A stretch of DNA of 64,000 nucleotides from Cryptomeria japonica (Eukaryota > Streptophyta > Pinopsida > Cupressales > Cupressaceae). Numbering within the stretch: the first letter of the stretch is position 1; each line of letters opens with the position of its first letter. The stretch covers positions 404,109,389-404,173,388 of the forward strand of contig NC_081408.1 in the NCBI RefSeq assembly GCF_030272615.1, written 5' to 3'. Made by a program: the position numbers and the translations under genes. Under the pieces are notes generated by a model. The model did no database searches, was not told where the DNA came from, and worked only from the letters and a program-made list of their open reading frames with translations. This document shows, one piece after another, positions 22,245-33,428 of this stretch.

Positions 22245-23921
22245 TGTAGCATCATAAATTGTACACCCTTAATTGGTTGGTACAATTCCACGCTTAGGTT
22301 AGCACCCACCTTAGTGTGTTTGCATCTTGCATCTCAATTTCCATTTAAGAATTTAATTAATTAATTTAATTAAATGTAATGTCTTCTTTCATCACTCTAC
22401 ACATCATAAAATTGGGCCCTCTACCCTTAGTGTGCCCCTTTTTATTTTACTCTCCCAATTAATCATTTCATCAAATACCCTAATTATGTCTTATTTCGAC
22501 CTTCAAGGCCCGATTTCACATATTTAGACATCTCAAATTTCCACATACTCCTAGAATTTTCTTTAAAATCACAATCTTACTTTCCCAAAAATTTGATGAA
22601 AAGTTGGTTGAACCGTGTGTTCGGATCATGTGGGTACCCGCATGGTCGCGACTTTTTCTCCTTGAATTTTAGGAGCATATTTTGGCAGTATTTTAATATT
22701 CAAATACAAGAGATTGGCAAAATATTATTTCTAAGTTGACCTATGACTCAAAACAAAGTTAGGGTCTCCTACATAAAGCCTTCCTTTCCTCACTTGAAGG
22801 ATCTAAGATCTAGTGATTGAAGGACCCTCTTGTGAAGTGAAAGTGTAGGCTATATGCAATCTAGAACAACAAATCAAGCATTCACCAAGTCTACTGAAAT
22901 AATTTCAACATGCCTTAGGAGCTTTGAAGACATTGAAGAATAATAGGAGATCACCGACTGATGATTGGCTTGTACCTCTCCTTTATGATTTGGTATGGTT
23001 TCGTGTTATTTTCATGTGTTTGTATGAGCTTCATAACATTTAATTTTAAGATTTACATTCATTCTTTAGATTCATTATTGCACTTGTGATTTGAAGCATT
23101 TACATTTACATTTACACTCATTTAGGGTTTACTCTCCAAAGCATAGGGTAGAACTCTAGATTTACTTTCTTGTTCATTTAGGATCTTGCATAGACACAAG
23201 ATTCTTGCAAACACATTTTTAGTACATTATCGGCTATTTGTGGAGGTGGAAATCACCAAAACAAGGGGTTTGACTAAGGCAAAACCTTATATAGCCACCT
23301 AGACACCCTTTTTCACGTTGCAGGTGCAGGTACAAGAATTAGGTAGACACACAAATTTTGGGACCAACGGAAGACACATGTACATACATAGCTTTAGAAG
23401 CAGATCCTAGTTTCCAGGGACTAGGGCATGTCATCCCAGTCCAGGACTAGGGCATGGTGCCCTAGTCCCCTTCATTTTTTAGTTTCTATGGGTAGTTCAT
23501 CAGATCAGACCTTCAGGACCTGATTTCCAGAACCATAACAACTTGCAGTATCTGGGACCAAGGCACCCAACACCCTAGTCCTGCATAGTCAGCTTCAAAT
23601 TTCAGTAATACGTACACATCAAAATTCCCCTCCCTACTCCATACTCAACTTCTCAGTTTTAGTTCTGTTAGTTTCTGTATTTTCAGTTTATACTTGCTTC
23701 CTTGTTCATCTCCTAGCATAGTTGATCATTGCATCATATTCTGCACATCTCCTCTTCATTACAACAAAGGAATAGAAACCCTAAGAGATATTCCTTGACC
23801 CCCTCTCTCTCTTACAAGAAGTGGTCAAAGTGAAATATCTCCCTAGGCTCTTTCGTATTCCAATGTGTATATGAGAGGGGGATTGGGTCTTAGCTACTTT
23901 GTTCCATTTTTATTGTCCACA
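22245..23921 (+). repeat. Solo LTR, 1.68 kb, TSD ACTAC
   Basis: Begins TGTAGCATCATAAATTG and ends TTGTCCACA. It is flanked by ACTAC at 22240-22244 and 23922-23926. Removing the insert reconnects gag of element F from KDHCRGS to the QREDERLEDY block. It contains repeated GGACTAGGGCA motifs around 23420-23470. Family not identified; size suggests Ty3/gypsy. Confidence 0.85.
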
Positions 23922-24480
23922 ACTACCTCTACAATGGTCTTTATACTTCTCAAGGAATTTCTCCTTCATTACATCCCAACTAGTTATGGTATCGATACCT
24001 AGACTCATTAACCATCTCAAAGAAAATTTCTTTAATATGGAAGGAAATGACTTAAGCTTATGAGCATCAATAGTGTAGTCATAGATTCTACATAGGATAT
24101 CAAACTCAAACAAGAAGGTGTCTGGGTCTTTTGTAACCAAATCATAGATTTTGGAAAAGATAGAAGTTGTAATATTCTTAAGGTTAGGAAGTTGGTTTTG
24201 GTTAGGAATAGGAAACTCAAAAGTGGGTTGATCATTATTGTTAGCTTGGGTAGTGATATTTTCTTAATAGACAATGATAGGCAGAGGATTTTCAAGGGGT
24301 TTCTCAACTCGTGGTACTTGAGGAGGTGGTTCAAATTGTCCCAAATCTTATAAAATGTCAACAAAAGGATTTATTTCATATGCATCAAAAGGGTCAAGTT
24401 CTTGGTCAACTGAGTGATTTTTAGGATTAGGTTCGTGAGGAAGGAATCTCCCATAAAAATCCCTTCTCCTTCTTCTATGC

Positions 24481-25134
24481 GTACAATTTTTAACTCAATT
24501 CCAGTGTGCCTACCCAAAATTAATATGGTGATATAGCTTATTCCTATCTATTCCTTCAGCTTGTGAAAACAAAGGTTTTACTTCTATGAAAATGCAACAA
24601 AATTCTCTAACTCCCCACAAACTCTTAACTTGACACCATCCCCAACAACGATGCTGAAAATGTAGGACTTCAAATAATGAGTAGATAACTGGGCATACCA
24701 CCTCAACTTAGAGACCAAATTTCTTCACTAAGTAGTCATCAATCCGATTACTAAAGCTCATTTATCAATCAAACCAGGGACGTAAAGCTTGAAATGGGAC
24801 AACACTGTTTGAGCACTAAGAGTTTCTCAAACTATTCCATCCTAATCCTAGTGAGAGGAGATTTTGAAGAAAATAACAAGAAAGGAAATAACAAAAAGCA
24901 AATCAAACTAATAAACATAAACTACCTCCTATTAAGTAAGTGTTGCGAAAACATGTCTTAGAATAATAAAACTCTAACCAGTAGAAGAATCTATTCTATT
25001 TTTTCTTATCTATATGAAAAATCATAGAATAGAGTTTCCATTCCTATAGAAATAGTAAATTATTTAAAGCTATACTACAAACAAAATTAGAAACAACTAA
25101 AAATTGAAAATGGAATCCTCACCAAGTGGGCCCC
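24481..25134. other. Probable leader of element F, no features
   Basis: AT-rich sequence upstream (minus strand) of gag F. No LTR end or primer site was recognised before the LTR-like segment that starts at 25135. Confidence 0.3.
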
Positions 25135-26460
25135 TGGTGCAGGAGCACCTAGTTTTGAGTGCAATTTCTTCATTTTTGTGTGTTTGTTCATAGTTTGGTT
25201 TGGGATGGTGAATAAGAGTCTTCTATTAGGTCCTCATATGTTTTTTAAATGCTTTGGTAGGTTGAATGTCCATAGGACAATGCATTTGCTCAATTTTGGC
25301 TTGTAAGTCCTTGTAAGCCTAAAATGGCATAATCTTGCATTTTGATGTAAAATGTCTTGAATAGCCTTGTTTGGCATTGGGAAATGTTAAATTAGTGGTT
25401 TTTAGTCATCCTAGAGGGTTTGGAGAAGGAAACAAAGCATGTAAAGCAAAAATGTACTTTTTGGCAAAAGTTGTCAAAATTGCTTGACAACTTTTTGCAA
25501 CTTTGAGCAACTTTTTGCATTTTTGAGCAAAGGGTTGGTTAGGGAAAAAATGATATATAAATTCCCTGAGCATGAATGCAATAAGGTTGGTGAACGACTG
25601 GAGCTGATTGGAATACAAATTGGAGACCATTTTTGAGTTTTTACCTTGTGTTTTCTAAGAATTAAAGCAACAGTTTGTACTTAATGGATTGATTGCTTTG
25701 CTATTATTTTCTTATTTATTTGTACATGTTTTTTTAGTTCCCAGGAAGAATCTTGATTAGTTTTTGTGCAGGTTTTAATTGAGTTGTTAATTTTGTAAGC
25801 TCTCGGCCTGAGTAGGGGTTTGAGAGGCCCAAACATGGTTCCAACTTGAAGTCCTTTGAGTTCTTCTCAATAACCCTTGGGAATCAAGCCATGGAACCTT
25901 TTTATAGTTTATATAGTCTTTATTTTCCTTTGGAGGTCATTGAAAGGCCAATGAGAATCATTTCCTAGGCGAGCTCAATCATAGCCCGATTAGGAAATGA
26001 GTGAAATTATGCAAGTGCTTGCAGGGATGAGAAGGGTTGGATGTGCAGAGTGTTTGGCATGATTAAGTGGGGTGTGGTAGAGCATATGTGTGAGTTTTGA
26101 GGGGTGGCAGATCAAGGAACACACCAAGCCCTTGGAAAAAGACCAAAATAAGCCTAAAACCACCTAAAACAAGCATTTCTCGAGTTCCGTACCTATATGG
26201 TCAGACTGAGATCTCTCATTTCACAAATTGGAAATTAATTCCAAAAGGGTAATCAGATCACCAAAGAGTTTGTGTGGGTCTTTGGGGAAATTGTGAGAAA
26301 ATCCACAAAAACCGGTTAGGTAGGTCTAATTGGGGCTCTAGGTCTACTAGGCCTAGAAAATAGGGAAAGGAAGGAGCAATGGGGAAATGAATCAAACCCA
26401 TACTCAAAACTAGTTGATTACCCTTGGAAAACATTATGAACACTTACTACAACCTCTGCA
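25135..26460 (+). repeat. LTR-like segment related to the gypsy B/C family
   Basis: Starts TGGTGCAGGAGCACCTAG, the same terminus as the LTRs of gypsy C (35967, 43160) and close to that of gypsy B. The body has similarly T/G-rich sequence with TTTTGCAACTTTGAGCAAC. The right boundary is not resolved (a CTCTGCA near 26460 resembles the B-family end); no TSD was found. Confidence 0.4.
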
Positions 26461-26818
26461 AGCATTTGTTAGGAGTTTGAGAGTGTAAGGTTGGATTTAC
26501 CTTGTGAATCTCAACCATGTCTGATCAACCAGTGAGCACATCTTGATTGGGAGCACTCCTAGAGAGTTGAGGTGTCTAAATTCATTAGTAGACTAGATGA
26601 ACAGTGAACATATCCCACTAGGACACCACTTTACTTCCTTTTGACAAAGGATAGAATCTCTTTGAGTACACCTCCCCATTAGCGCCCTTAGATGATTCTT
26701 CCTAGCATTTAACTTGAAACTTGAATACTATGCATTCATAATTCACTCATACAGATAACAGAGATAAAAAAATTGTAAGGAAAGAACAATGCGGAAAAAT
26801 GCTTCCCTAATGTCAATT
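26461..26818. other. Unassigned, probably interior of a truncated copia element
   Basis: Lies next to the end of the minus-strand LTR at 26819. No coding sequence or clear primer site recognised. Confidence 0.25.
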
Positions 26819-28124
26819 TGTAGGGGAAACAAGACTAGTGTGTTTTAAAACTTTACAAAATACTAAGATTAGCATATACGAAATAGAGACAATGTCAGAA
26901 TTCAAACACACACATAGATAAACACCATGAATTTACGTGGGAAACCCTTTCGGGAAAAAATCCACCACCGACAACAAGAGCACTTTATTCTCAGCAAAGA
27001 ATCTTTACAATAAAGTCTGTTATCACAACATAGATGTTCACTCTAATCACTTTGGCTACACACCATAGTATACAACTTATAATCAGAACAACCACCTTGT
27101 TCGAGTTTCCTCTTGGCTTCATATACATTTCCATGTCGACCGTTCAATTGTCAGTTTGCACCAATCAATTAGACATCTAACTGTCTGCGTCGGTCTATAT
27201 TTGTGAGAAAACAACTATCCCACATGCATCTAGGAATCGAACCGGTTTGTATTCGAATACACTGGCCTAGACGAGTCAACTCCATCGAGTATCAACGCAA
27301 CTTCAAAACTACATCTCCAATGGCTGATGAAAGACTCGATCGCTGAAGGTGATTCCATCGGGTCATCGACAAGATGAACTATCCTCAATCCCGATCGTCC
27401 GATCTGCTCGATCTCTCTTCATATGCTCCACCACGTGGCACCCTCTGATTTGCTTCGAGGTCCCTGCCCTACCACCTCAACATGGCCTTACTAACCACTC
27501 AGAATGAAGATTTTCTTTGTCGGGTCCCACCTTGGTCACCAAGTCACATTGGATAAATCTCGTGCATCTTTCCATGGTGGTATAGCGACAATCGTCCAAT
27601 CATTCTGGACTTGCTCACCCGTTAAACTATCTGAGTTGCTCTTTATACCAGGCCCCACCATGGTCGCCAAGTCGTAGGAAATAACATATGTGCATATTTC
27701 CATAGCAGTAAAACAATGACTATTGGATCAAGATCTAAACTGCACGCCTTTTATCCTTTCGTCCATCCGATAACCGATGCTATCCTAATGACCAAAAAAT
27801 TACTTCGTCGGGTATCGACATAACACGGAACAAGTCTACCCGATAGCCGATAGCGCTTCGATGACCCAAGGAGGATTCATCGGGTATCGTCATAGCATCG
27901 AACAAGTCTATCCGATAGCCGATAGCACTCCCGACGACCGAAGACGACTTCGTTGGGTCATTGGGATGACTTCAAACCTGCTACTCCAAGCTCCGATATG
28001 TCGAATTCATCAGGAAAAGTTATATCGATAGAGTTCACAGATTTCCTTCACATTGTTTCATCAGCCAGAGTTAACTCGATCAGTATGAACAAGGGTCAAG
28101 TGAATTAGAGGCACATCTCCAACA
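26819..28124 (-). repeat. Copia-type LTR, minus orientation
   Basis: On the minus strand it begins TGTTGGAGATGTGCC (28124) and ends TTTCCCCTACA (26819), with the AAAGGGTTTCCCACGTAAATTC box near its 3' end as in copia LTRs. It is unusually rich in ATCGGGTATCG / GCCGATAGC motifs between 27780 and 27950. The flanking pentamers (CAATT and AAAAT) do not match, so it is not a simple solo LTR. Confidence 0.5.
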
Positions 28125-28165
28125 AAAATCATATTCTTTATTTTCAATACTTAGTTCAACAAAAA

Positions 28166-28535
28166 TGTTGGCAACAAGGAAACAAGCTGAGAGGGGAGGG
28201 GTGAATCGGTTTGCTCACAAATTCTACACAACTCAAACTTAAATTCACAATTGATTCAACTCAAACTTAAATTCACAATTTATTATTAACAATGAAAGCA
28301 TAAACCATCACCACATCAATAACACATATAACACCAAGATTTTTGACGTGGAAAACTTGATTAAGGGAAAAACCACGGTGGGAACCTACCCACAATGAGA
28401 TAATACCCTGTTAGGAGTAAATGAAGTGTTACAATGGGGAATGCACATGCATTTAGAAACACTGCCTAGAGCTCACTGCTCATCAAATCACAAAACAAGA
28501 AGGGTTACAACCCCGAGGAAGACTCACTGTCTTAC
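28166..28535 (-). repeat. 3' fragment of the copia E LTR
   Basis: On the minus strand it holds GATTCACCCCTCCCCTCTCAG and GTGGTTTTTCCCTTAATC boxes and ends TTGCCAACA at 28166. It is separated from its 5' part (60216-61223) by gypsy A. The pentamer CTTAC (28531-28535) is the target duplicated on A's insertion. Confidence 0.75.
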
Positions 28536-29654
28536 TGTTGACTCTTAATTTTGCCTTAAATGCTAACAACCTTATGGGAAATTTAGTGATGGGGGACCTT
28601 ATGCGTGAAATTCATTGAATGTCCTTCAGGTTTGAGAAGTCGGCTCTTCATACAATTGGGGGGAGAAAAGGGGAAGAATAAAACTTAAAACAAACGATCT
28701 ACACTACTTAGGCGATACACCATAATATTTTGGAAAACCATTAGCAACATATAAAACCCAGATACATGCGGCTTTAAAGCTCATTCAATAATCTACATGC
28801 TTAGAACCATTTGAGAGAGTAATTCAACAAAACTCATTCAACATAAAATGACATTCACCAATCATCCAATAGATAACAAGTCTCAAAACATAGTTTAATC
28901 CATGGAGTCTCACAATAAATATCATAGAAGTTATCGAATTTGAAAACATCACAGAAGTCAGTATATTAAGCTTCAAATAAAACAATCACAAAGGCCATAG
29001 GTACAATCTAACATGTTTATCATTCACCAAATTTAATTAACAGAAAGGCCTCTTTAATGAGTCAAAGTCTAAAAAATCTCTCTAAAGTCTAAACCCCCTA
29101 AAAGCAGGAAAAATAAAGCATATATAGAGTCCCCGACTCTTAACCAACAGTACACAACATCAACAACATCCTAGCAACCGCTTCTGATAGGAAACTCACA
29201 ATGTGGCACTCCATGACATGTTACCCAATGAAACGACCTTCAAAGTTGTTATCCCAACCACATCATGGCGACCCCTGCACCTACCCAACAAGAAAATCAC
29301 GATGCAAACTGCATTTTGGTTCACGAACCACCAAGGTAGACATGCAGCGACTCGAGGGAGACCCGAAGTCAAGCGTGAAAAGAGAGCCAGATCGTGCAAT
29401 GAGGGGACACCAAGTGTCACCACCTTTACACGATGGATGGTGGGGCCGAGAAGCATACACCAAGAAAAAGACTTGAGCCACGCGACAGCTCTGTGTTCTC
29501 TCAACTTTGAGTCAGAAAGTGAGCGACTTAGGAAAACATCGAGACACCACTTGGCATGCATGCTGACGAATGGGAAAATGAGCCAAAAATCAAAAGAAGT
29601 CACTGCCACTTGACCAAAATGCCACCTTCGAGAAATCCCAAAATAATATTAAAA
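28536..29654 (-). repeat. 3' LTR of gypsy A
   Basis: Begins TGTTGACTC on plus (CA end on minus). Collinear with 59098-60215 at roughly 85-90% by eye. A TATATATG (minus GACTCTATATATGC, near 29122) is the likely U3 TATA. Overlapping frames on both strands at 29196-29613 lie in U3. Confidence 0.88.
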
Positions 29655-29727
29655 TTTCCTAGTGACTAAATTGGGAATTCTGCCTGGGAATGCTAGAAGC
29701 CAAAATTGTTGGTTCGGAGACCAGACT

Positions 29728-30020
29728 TCATGCCAAAATGGGGAAAAGCAGATCGAAGACCTGTTGCAATGGAAACAATTCATCCTCAGAGGGTAGCACC
29801 TGTGCTTCCAGATTCTGGTAGTGTTGGTCTAAACAGATTACTTCATTAAATGGCAAGTTCATTGGTTCATCATGGACCATTTTCAAGAGTGTGTAGAGTT
29901 GGGCTAGGGTATGTAAGAGACACTCAACTTCCTCCACTGAAATAGGATTGCTCAGGTGCTGCAAGAAGGTCCGATCTTGTTGTAATTGCTCTATTTGGCT
30001 CATCACTTGTTCAATCCATA
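29728..30020 (-). pseudogene. C-terminal exon-like piece of gypsy A extra ORF (PML-2), cut off by gypsy B
   Basis: Reads IEQVMSQIEQLQQDRTFLQ then HTLAQLYTLLKMVHDEPMN and ends at a stop at 29728, 73 bases before the 3' LTR. When gypsy B and one target copy are removed, it joins in frame to the codons ending DGFLL at 47550-47560, so it is the true C terminus of the ORF at 47550-51471. Leu/Gln heptads suggest a continuing coiled coil. The apparent ATG at 30033 lies in the B LTR and is not real. Confidence 0.75.
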
Positions 30021-31591
30021 TGGTGCAAGGCACCTAACACTCCAAGCATGCAAATTTTTTTTCTTCTAAGTTTTGTGTGTTGTCTTTTATGGCGTAATAA
30101 TGGACCAACCATTTGGGACTCAGTAGAGCCATGGTTGAGTTGTCCAAGTTTTTGATTGTGTCATTTGTGTTCAGGATGCTATCAACCTAGGAAGTTGTAA
30201 TGCTAAGGTTGATCACAGGATTAGTACTCTGGATCATTGTCAACATGTAATAGGGGTCTATTGTTTTGAGTTTAGGACTTCTAGGATTCTTGAGGGCCTT
30301 CAGGAGCCTTGGAATGCACTAGAATGAAAATTTGCATCTCAGGTGTCAAAAAGATGTAAAAGTTGTTGAGCAACATTTTGCAAAAGTTGCATTTTTGGAT
30401 GATTGGCATTGCAAAGTTGGTTAAAAAAGCTAAACCATCAGCATATAAGCCAAAATATACTTCATTGTATGGGTTGGAGAATCTGGAATGCAAGAAAAAG
30501 TTTGTGTTTTCAAGTAATCTTGGGTTTTCACCATTTTTGACAGTTTTTCCTTATTTTCATTGCTTTGTACAGTCCAGTATGGACTTGTCAGAGAAATATA
30601 ATTGCCGGGCATGAGTGATTGTTGAGTGTACTTTCCAGCAAGGTAGATTAGTAAGTTTGTTTGTGTTTGGTTGCAGAGATCTCATTCATTCTCTGAAATT
30701 AGTTGTAAAACCCTTTCAAGGTAGGGTTGAAATAAAGTGGAATTATAGGTTAGGGTTTGTACATATGATTAGAGTAGGTTTTTTTTTTTCTTGTAGGCCT
30801 TTGTGGAGGAGCAACCATGAAGCCCTAGGCTCACTGCTAGGAGTTGGTGAGTTAGGACAACAGAAGATGTGCAATTTTTGAGCACATGTGGATTGATGGA
30901 AGAGGAATGGACCCATGGTTATAAATGCTTCTGAGTTCCCTTGAAGAATCCCTAATTAAATTTTGGCAGGTGTTTTGACTGGTGAAGGGCTTTAAGGCCA
31001 TCTTTCCAAGTCACCCACGTAGGCTTAAACCCTTGAAAATAGTGCAGTATTGGAAACCCCATGTGTACGGATAACCCAGATGCAATTTTCCAATATTGTC
31101 TGAAAATTTGAAAAGGGTACTCAAATATACAATTTTTTGTGGCCTTGTGTGGAAATTTTTTAAACGAATCCTTGAAAACTGCCATCGGAGGGCTAATTGA
31201 ATTAGGCCTATTTGAGCCTGGTGGAGTCAAAGAGAGGCTAGGAAACCTTAACGATGGGTTTGAAGATGCCCAAATACCTTAAAGATCTCAAAGACATAAT
31301 TTAAATACATTTAGAACACAAAGAACCAAATAGTGTATTGTGATCCTTTGCAGGGGTGGTTGGAGCCTGAGAAGTGGTGTTGGGGATTGATGTGAAAGCC
31401 TTAACAGGAGGTGTTGATTGACTAAGATTAGTGGCTATACCTTAGAGGAAATACAAAATGGATCAGACCTTGGAGGTCTAGATAGAAAAACCCCTACCAA
31501 GTGCCATTGGATGGGCTTGAGGATTTAGAGGGTTGAGTAGGCAAGTAAACCAAGAAGTTGATTGGAACAAGCTCCAAGACTCTCTGCATCA
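30021..31591 (+). repeat. 5' LTR of gypsy B
   Basis: 1,571 bp. Begins TGGTGCAAGGCACC and ends CTCTGCATCA, followed after GAG by the primer site. Aligns along its length with 45924-47549. Confidence 0.88.
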
Positions 31592-31594
31592 GAG

Positions 31595-31607
31595 TGGTAT
31601 CAGAGCC
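31595..31607 (+). promoter_or_regulatory. Primer binding site of gypsy B
   Basis: TGGTATCAGAGCC matches the 3' end of initiator tRNA-Met, 3 bases after the LTR. Confidence 0.9.
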
Positions 31608-31671
31608 ATTCTTTGAAAGATTTGGTGTATATCAAATTGTGAAGAATCAGAAGCAAGTTCAATGCCTCCAA

Positions 31672-32663
31672 AGGCAATGACTCTAGAAGCCATCCAACAA
31701 ATGGTGGCAGAAATGATAGAAGGATGCAGAAGGAAGTAAAGGAACCGTAGATGTTAAGAAGGAGAAGGGGAAGGTTAAGACAAAATGGGGAGATGAGACA
31801 GATGAAGAAGTGGAAGATGGAGGAACAAGAAATAGTAGCAATGCCTCAAGACCAAAAGCTATTCTTGGATGCAGTCAAATCCATCTTCAAGGATAATTTG
31901 GATGGATTACCCACTTATGGAGGAAATATCAATGGAGAAGAGTTGATAGATTGGATAGAGGCCCTAAATAATCACTTTGAGTATAAGGAGGTAGAAGAGG
32001 AGAAAAGAGTAAATGTGGCCAAATCAAGATTGAGAGGATCAACATTAGTTTGGTGGAATATGATGCAAGAAGAAAGGGTACAAGAAGGTAAGAAGAAGAT
32101 AACTTCATGGGAGCGTATGAAGATAAGGCTTAAGGCTCAACTCCTACTAGGGGATTATGAAGTTCAAATCCACAAGAGACTGCAAAATCTGAAATAAAGG
32201 GAACTATATGTCAATGCATACACTGAGGAATTCCAAAAACTCTGTTTGAGGGCTAGGAAGCATGAGAAATGAAGTGGAGAAATTGGCCAGGTACATGAAT
32301 GGCCTTAGACAAAACATACAAGATGAGATAAGTATCCTCACACTAGACACTATTCACAAGTGTTTTATGTTGGCATTAAGGGCATAGGAGAAGATAAAGA
32401 GGAGAAGTACGAAAAATTAGAAACATAGAGGTGGTAATAACTTCAAAGGTAGAGGAACCTTTGGTAGAGGGCACAATACATCAAGAAATGAAGAGTATCA
32501 AAGCAAAGAAGGTAGTGGCGATTCACAAAGAGGAACATTTAGAGGATCCTTTAGAGGAAGAAGCAATTTTAGGGGCAAGTTTGGAAGCTCAAGAAGAGGA
32601 AATACAGTCTTCACTAGTAGGTGCTATCACTGCAATCAAGTTGGACATACCATGAGTAGGTGC
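31672..32663 (+). pseudogene. Gag of gypsy B with zinc knuckle
   Basis: Starts MPPKAMTLEAIQQMVAEM at 31672 and stops early (TAA at about 31738). The capsid-like core runs from 31850 (QKLFLDAVKSIF; SRLRGSTLVWWNMMQEER) to a TAA near 32195, where the related gypsy C has Gln. After further frame changes, the nucleocapsid knuckle CYHCNQVGHTMSRC (CX2CX4HX4C) lies at 32622-32663, in frame with the protease. It would package element RNA; this copy is disabled by stops and frameshifts. Confidence 0.75.
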
Positions 32664-33281
32664 CTGGGGAAAGCCTCAAGTTCAACAAGCTCATACATGG
32701 GTGAAAGAAGGACTCAATTGGTGCAAGAGGAGGACACTCAAAGTGAGACCTCTCCAATCAGCAAGGCAGGGCCAGTGACAGATGGGAAAAACTTAATGAT
32801 GAGGAAAACAATGCTCAAAATACCCCAAGCTCAAGAGCCATCACAAAGGGAAAGTTTGTTTAGGACCACTTGTAAGTCACATGGGAAAATTTATAAGGTG
32901 ATTGTCGATTTAGGTTCCACAGAGAATATCATCTCAGTAGAAATGGTGGATAAACTCAAACTAAAAAGGTTACCTCATCTCACTCCCTACAAGGTATCAT
33001 GGCTCAACCGGGGTCAACATGTCTTAGTTGATGAACAAGCATGGGTGGAATTTGAAATTGGTGAGTATAAAGACAAACTACTATGTGACATATTGCCTAT
33101 GGATGCTTGTCATTTTATGTTGGGCCATCCATGGCAATATGATGTGAGAGCCAATCATGATGGAGAAAAGAACAACTATCTCATCACCAAGAATGACAAG
33201 AGATATCAGATGGATCCATTACCTGATCCAAAAGAGGAAAATCAAATAGGATCAAGTGTGATGTTGATGAGAGGTAAATAG
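32652..33281 (+). pseudogene. Protease of gypsy B, altered active site
   Basis: A 209-codon open segment containing YKVIVDLGSTENIIS; the catalytic D-S/T-G reads D-L-G. Downstream KVSWLNRGQHVLVDEQAW and CDILPMDACHFMLGHPWQ match gypsy C's protease closely. Processing of Gag-Pol would be its role. The Leu at the second active-site position and the stop at 33279-33281 argue it is dead. Confidence 0.75.
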
Positions 33282-33428
33282 TTTCTCAAAGTATTAAGGC
33301 AAGAAGGTCATCAGGGCCATGCTATAGTGTTGAAGCCTAAAGATGAAGCTAAAGCAAATCCAATGAGTGAAGTGCCTCAAGAAGTGCAAGGTTTACTAAA
33401 ATAATATGAAGAAGTTGTAGGAGATGAT

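Larger units (their letters stand above)
18365..24480 (-). mobile_element. Ty3/gypsy element F, gag-protease part, multiply interrupted
   Basis: Minus-strand gag begins near 24480 and can be followed through gag, a Pro/Asn/Gln-rich linker, protease and a post-protease linker to 18365, where the CACTA-like end interrupts it. Three solo LTRs (22245-23921, 21051-21835, 19103-19892) split it. Removing each insertion and one target copy restores continuous homology, which confirms the insertion points. RT, RNase H and integrase are not in the window. Confidence 0.75.
20342..24480 (-). pseudogene. Gag polyprotein of gypsy element F, split by two solo LTRs
   Basis: From about 24480 (minus) the frame has FLPHEPNPKNHSVDQE, then after 24150 the gag core TKDPDTFLFEFDILCRIYDY, LRWLMSLGIDTITSWD and KEKFLEKYKDHCRGS, reaching the insertion at 23926. 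It resumes below 22240 with QREDERLEDYVERF, FSFNKSKYNALSEESQ and FLKGINDDCMDALN; one T is missing near the junction, a frameshift. It continues past the second solo LTR into a Pro/Asn/Tyr/Trp-rich stretch (20857-20645) typical of the gag C terminus in this lineage. Several stops occur (for example near 24240 and 24350). It would encode particle coat; this copy is non-functional. Confidence 0.7.
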
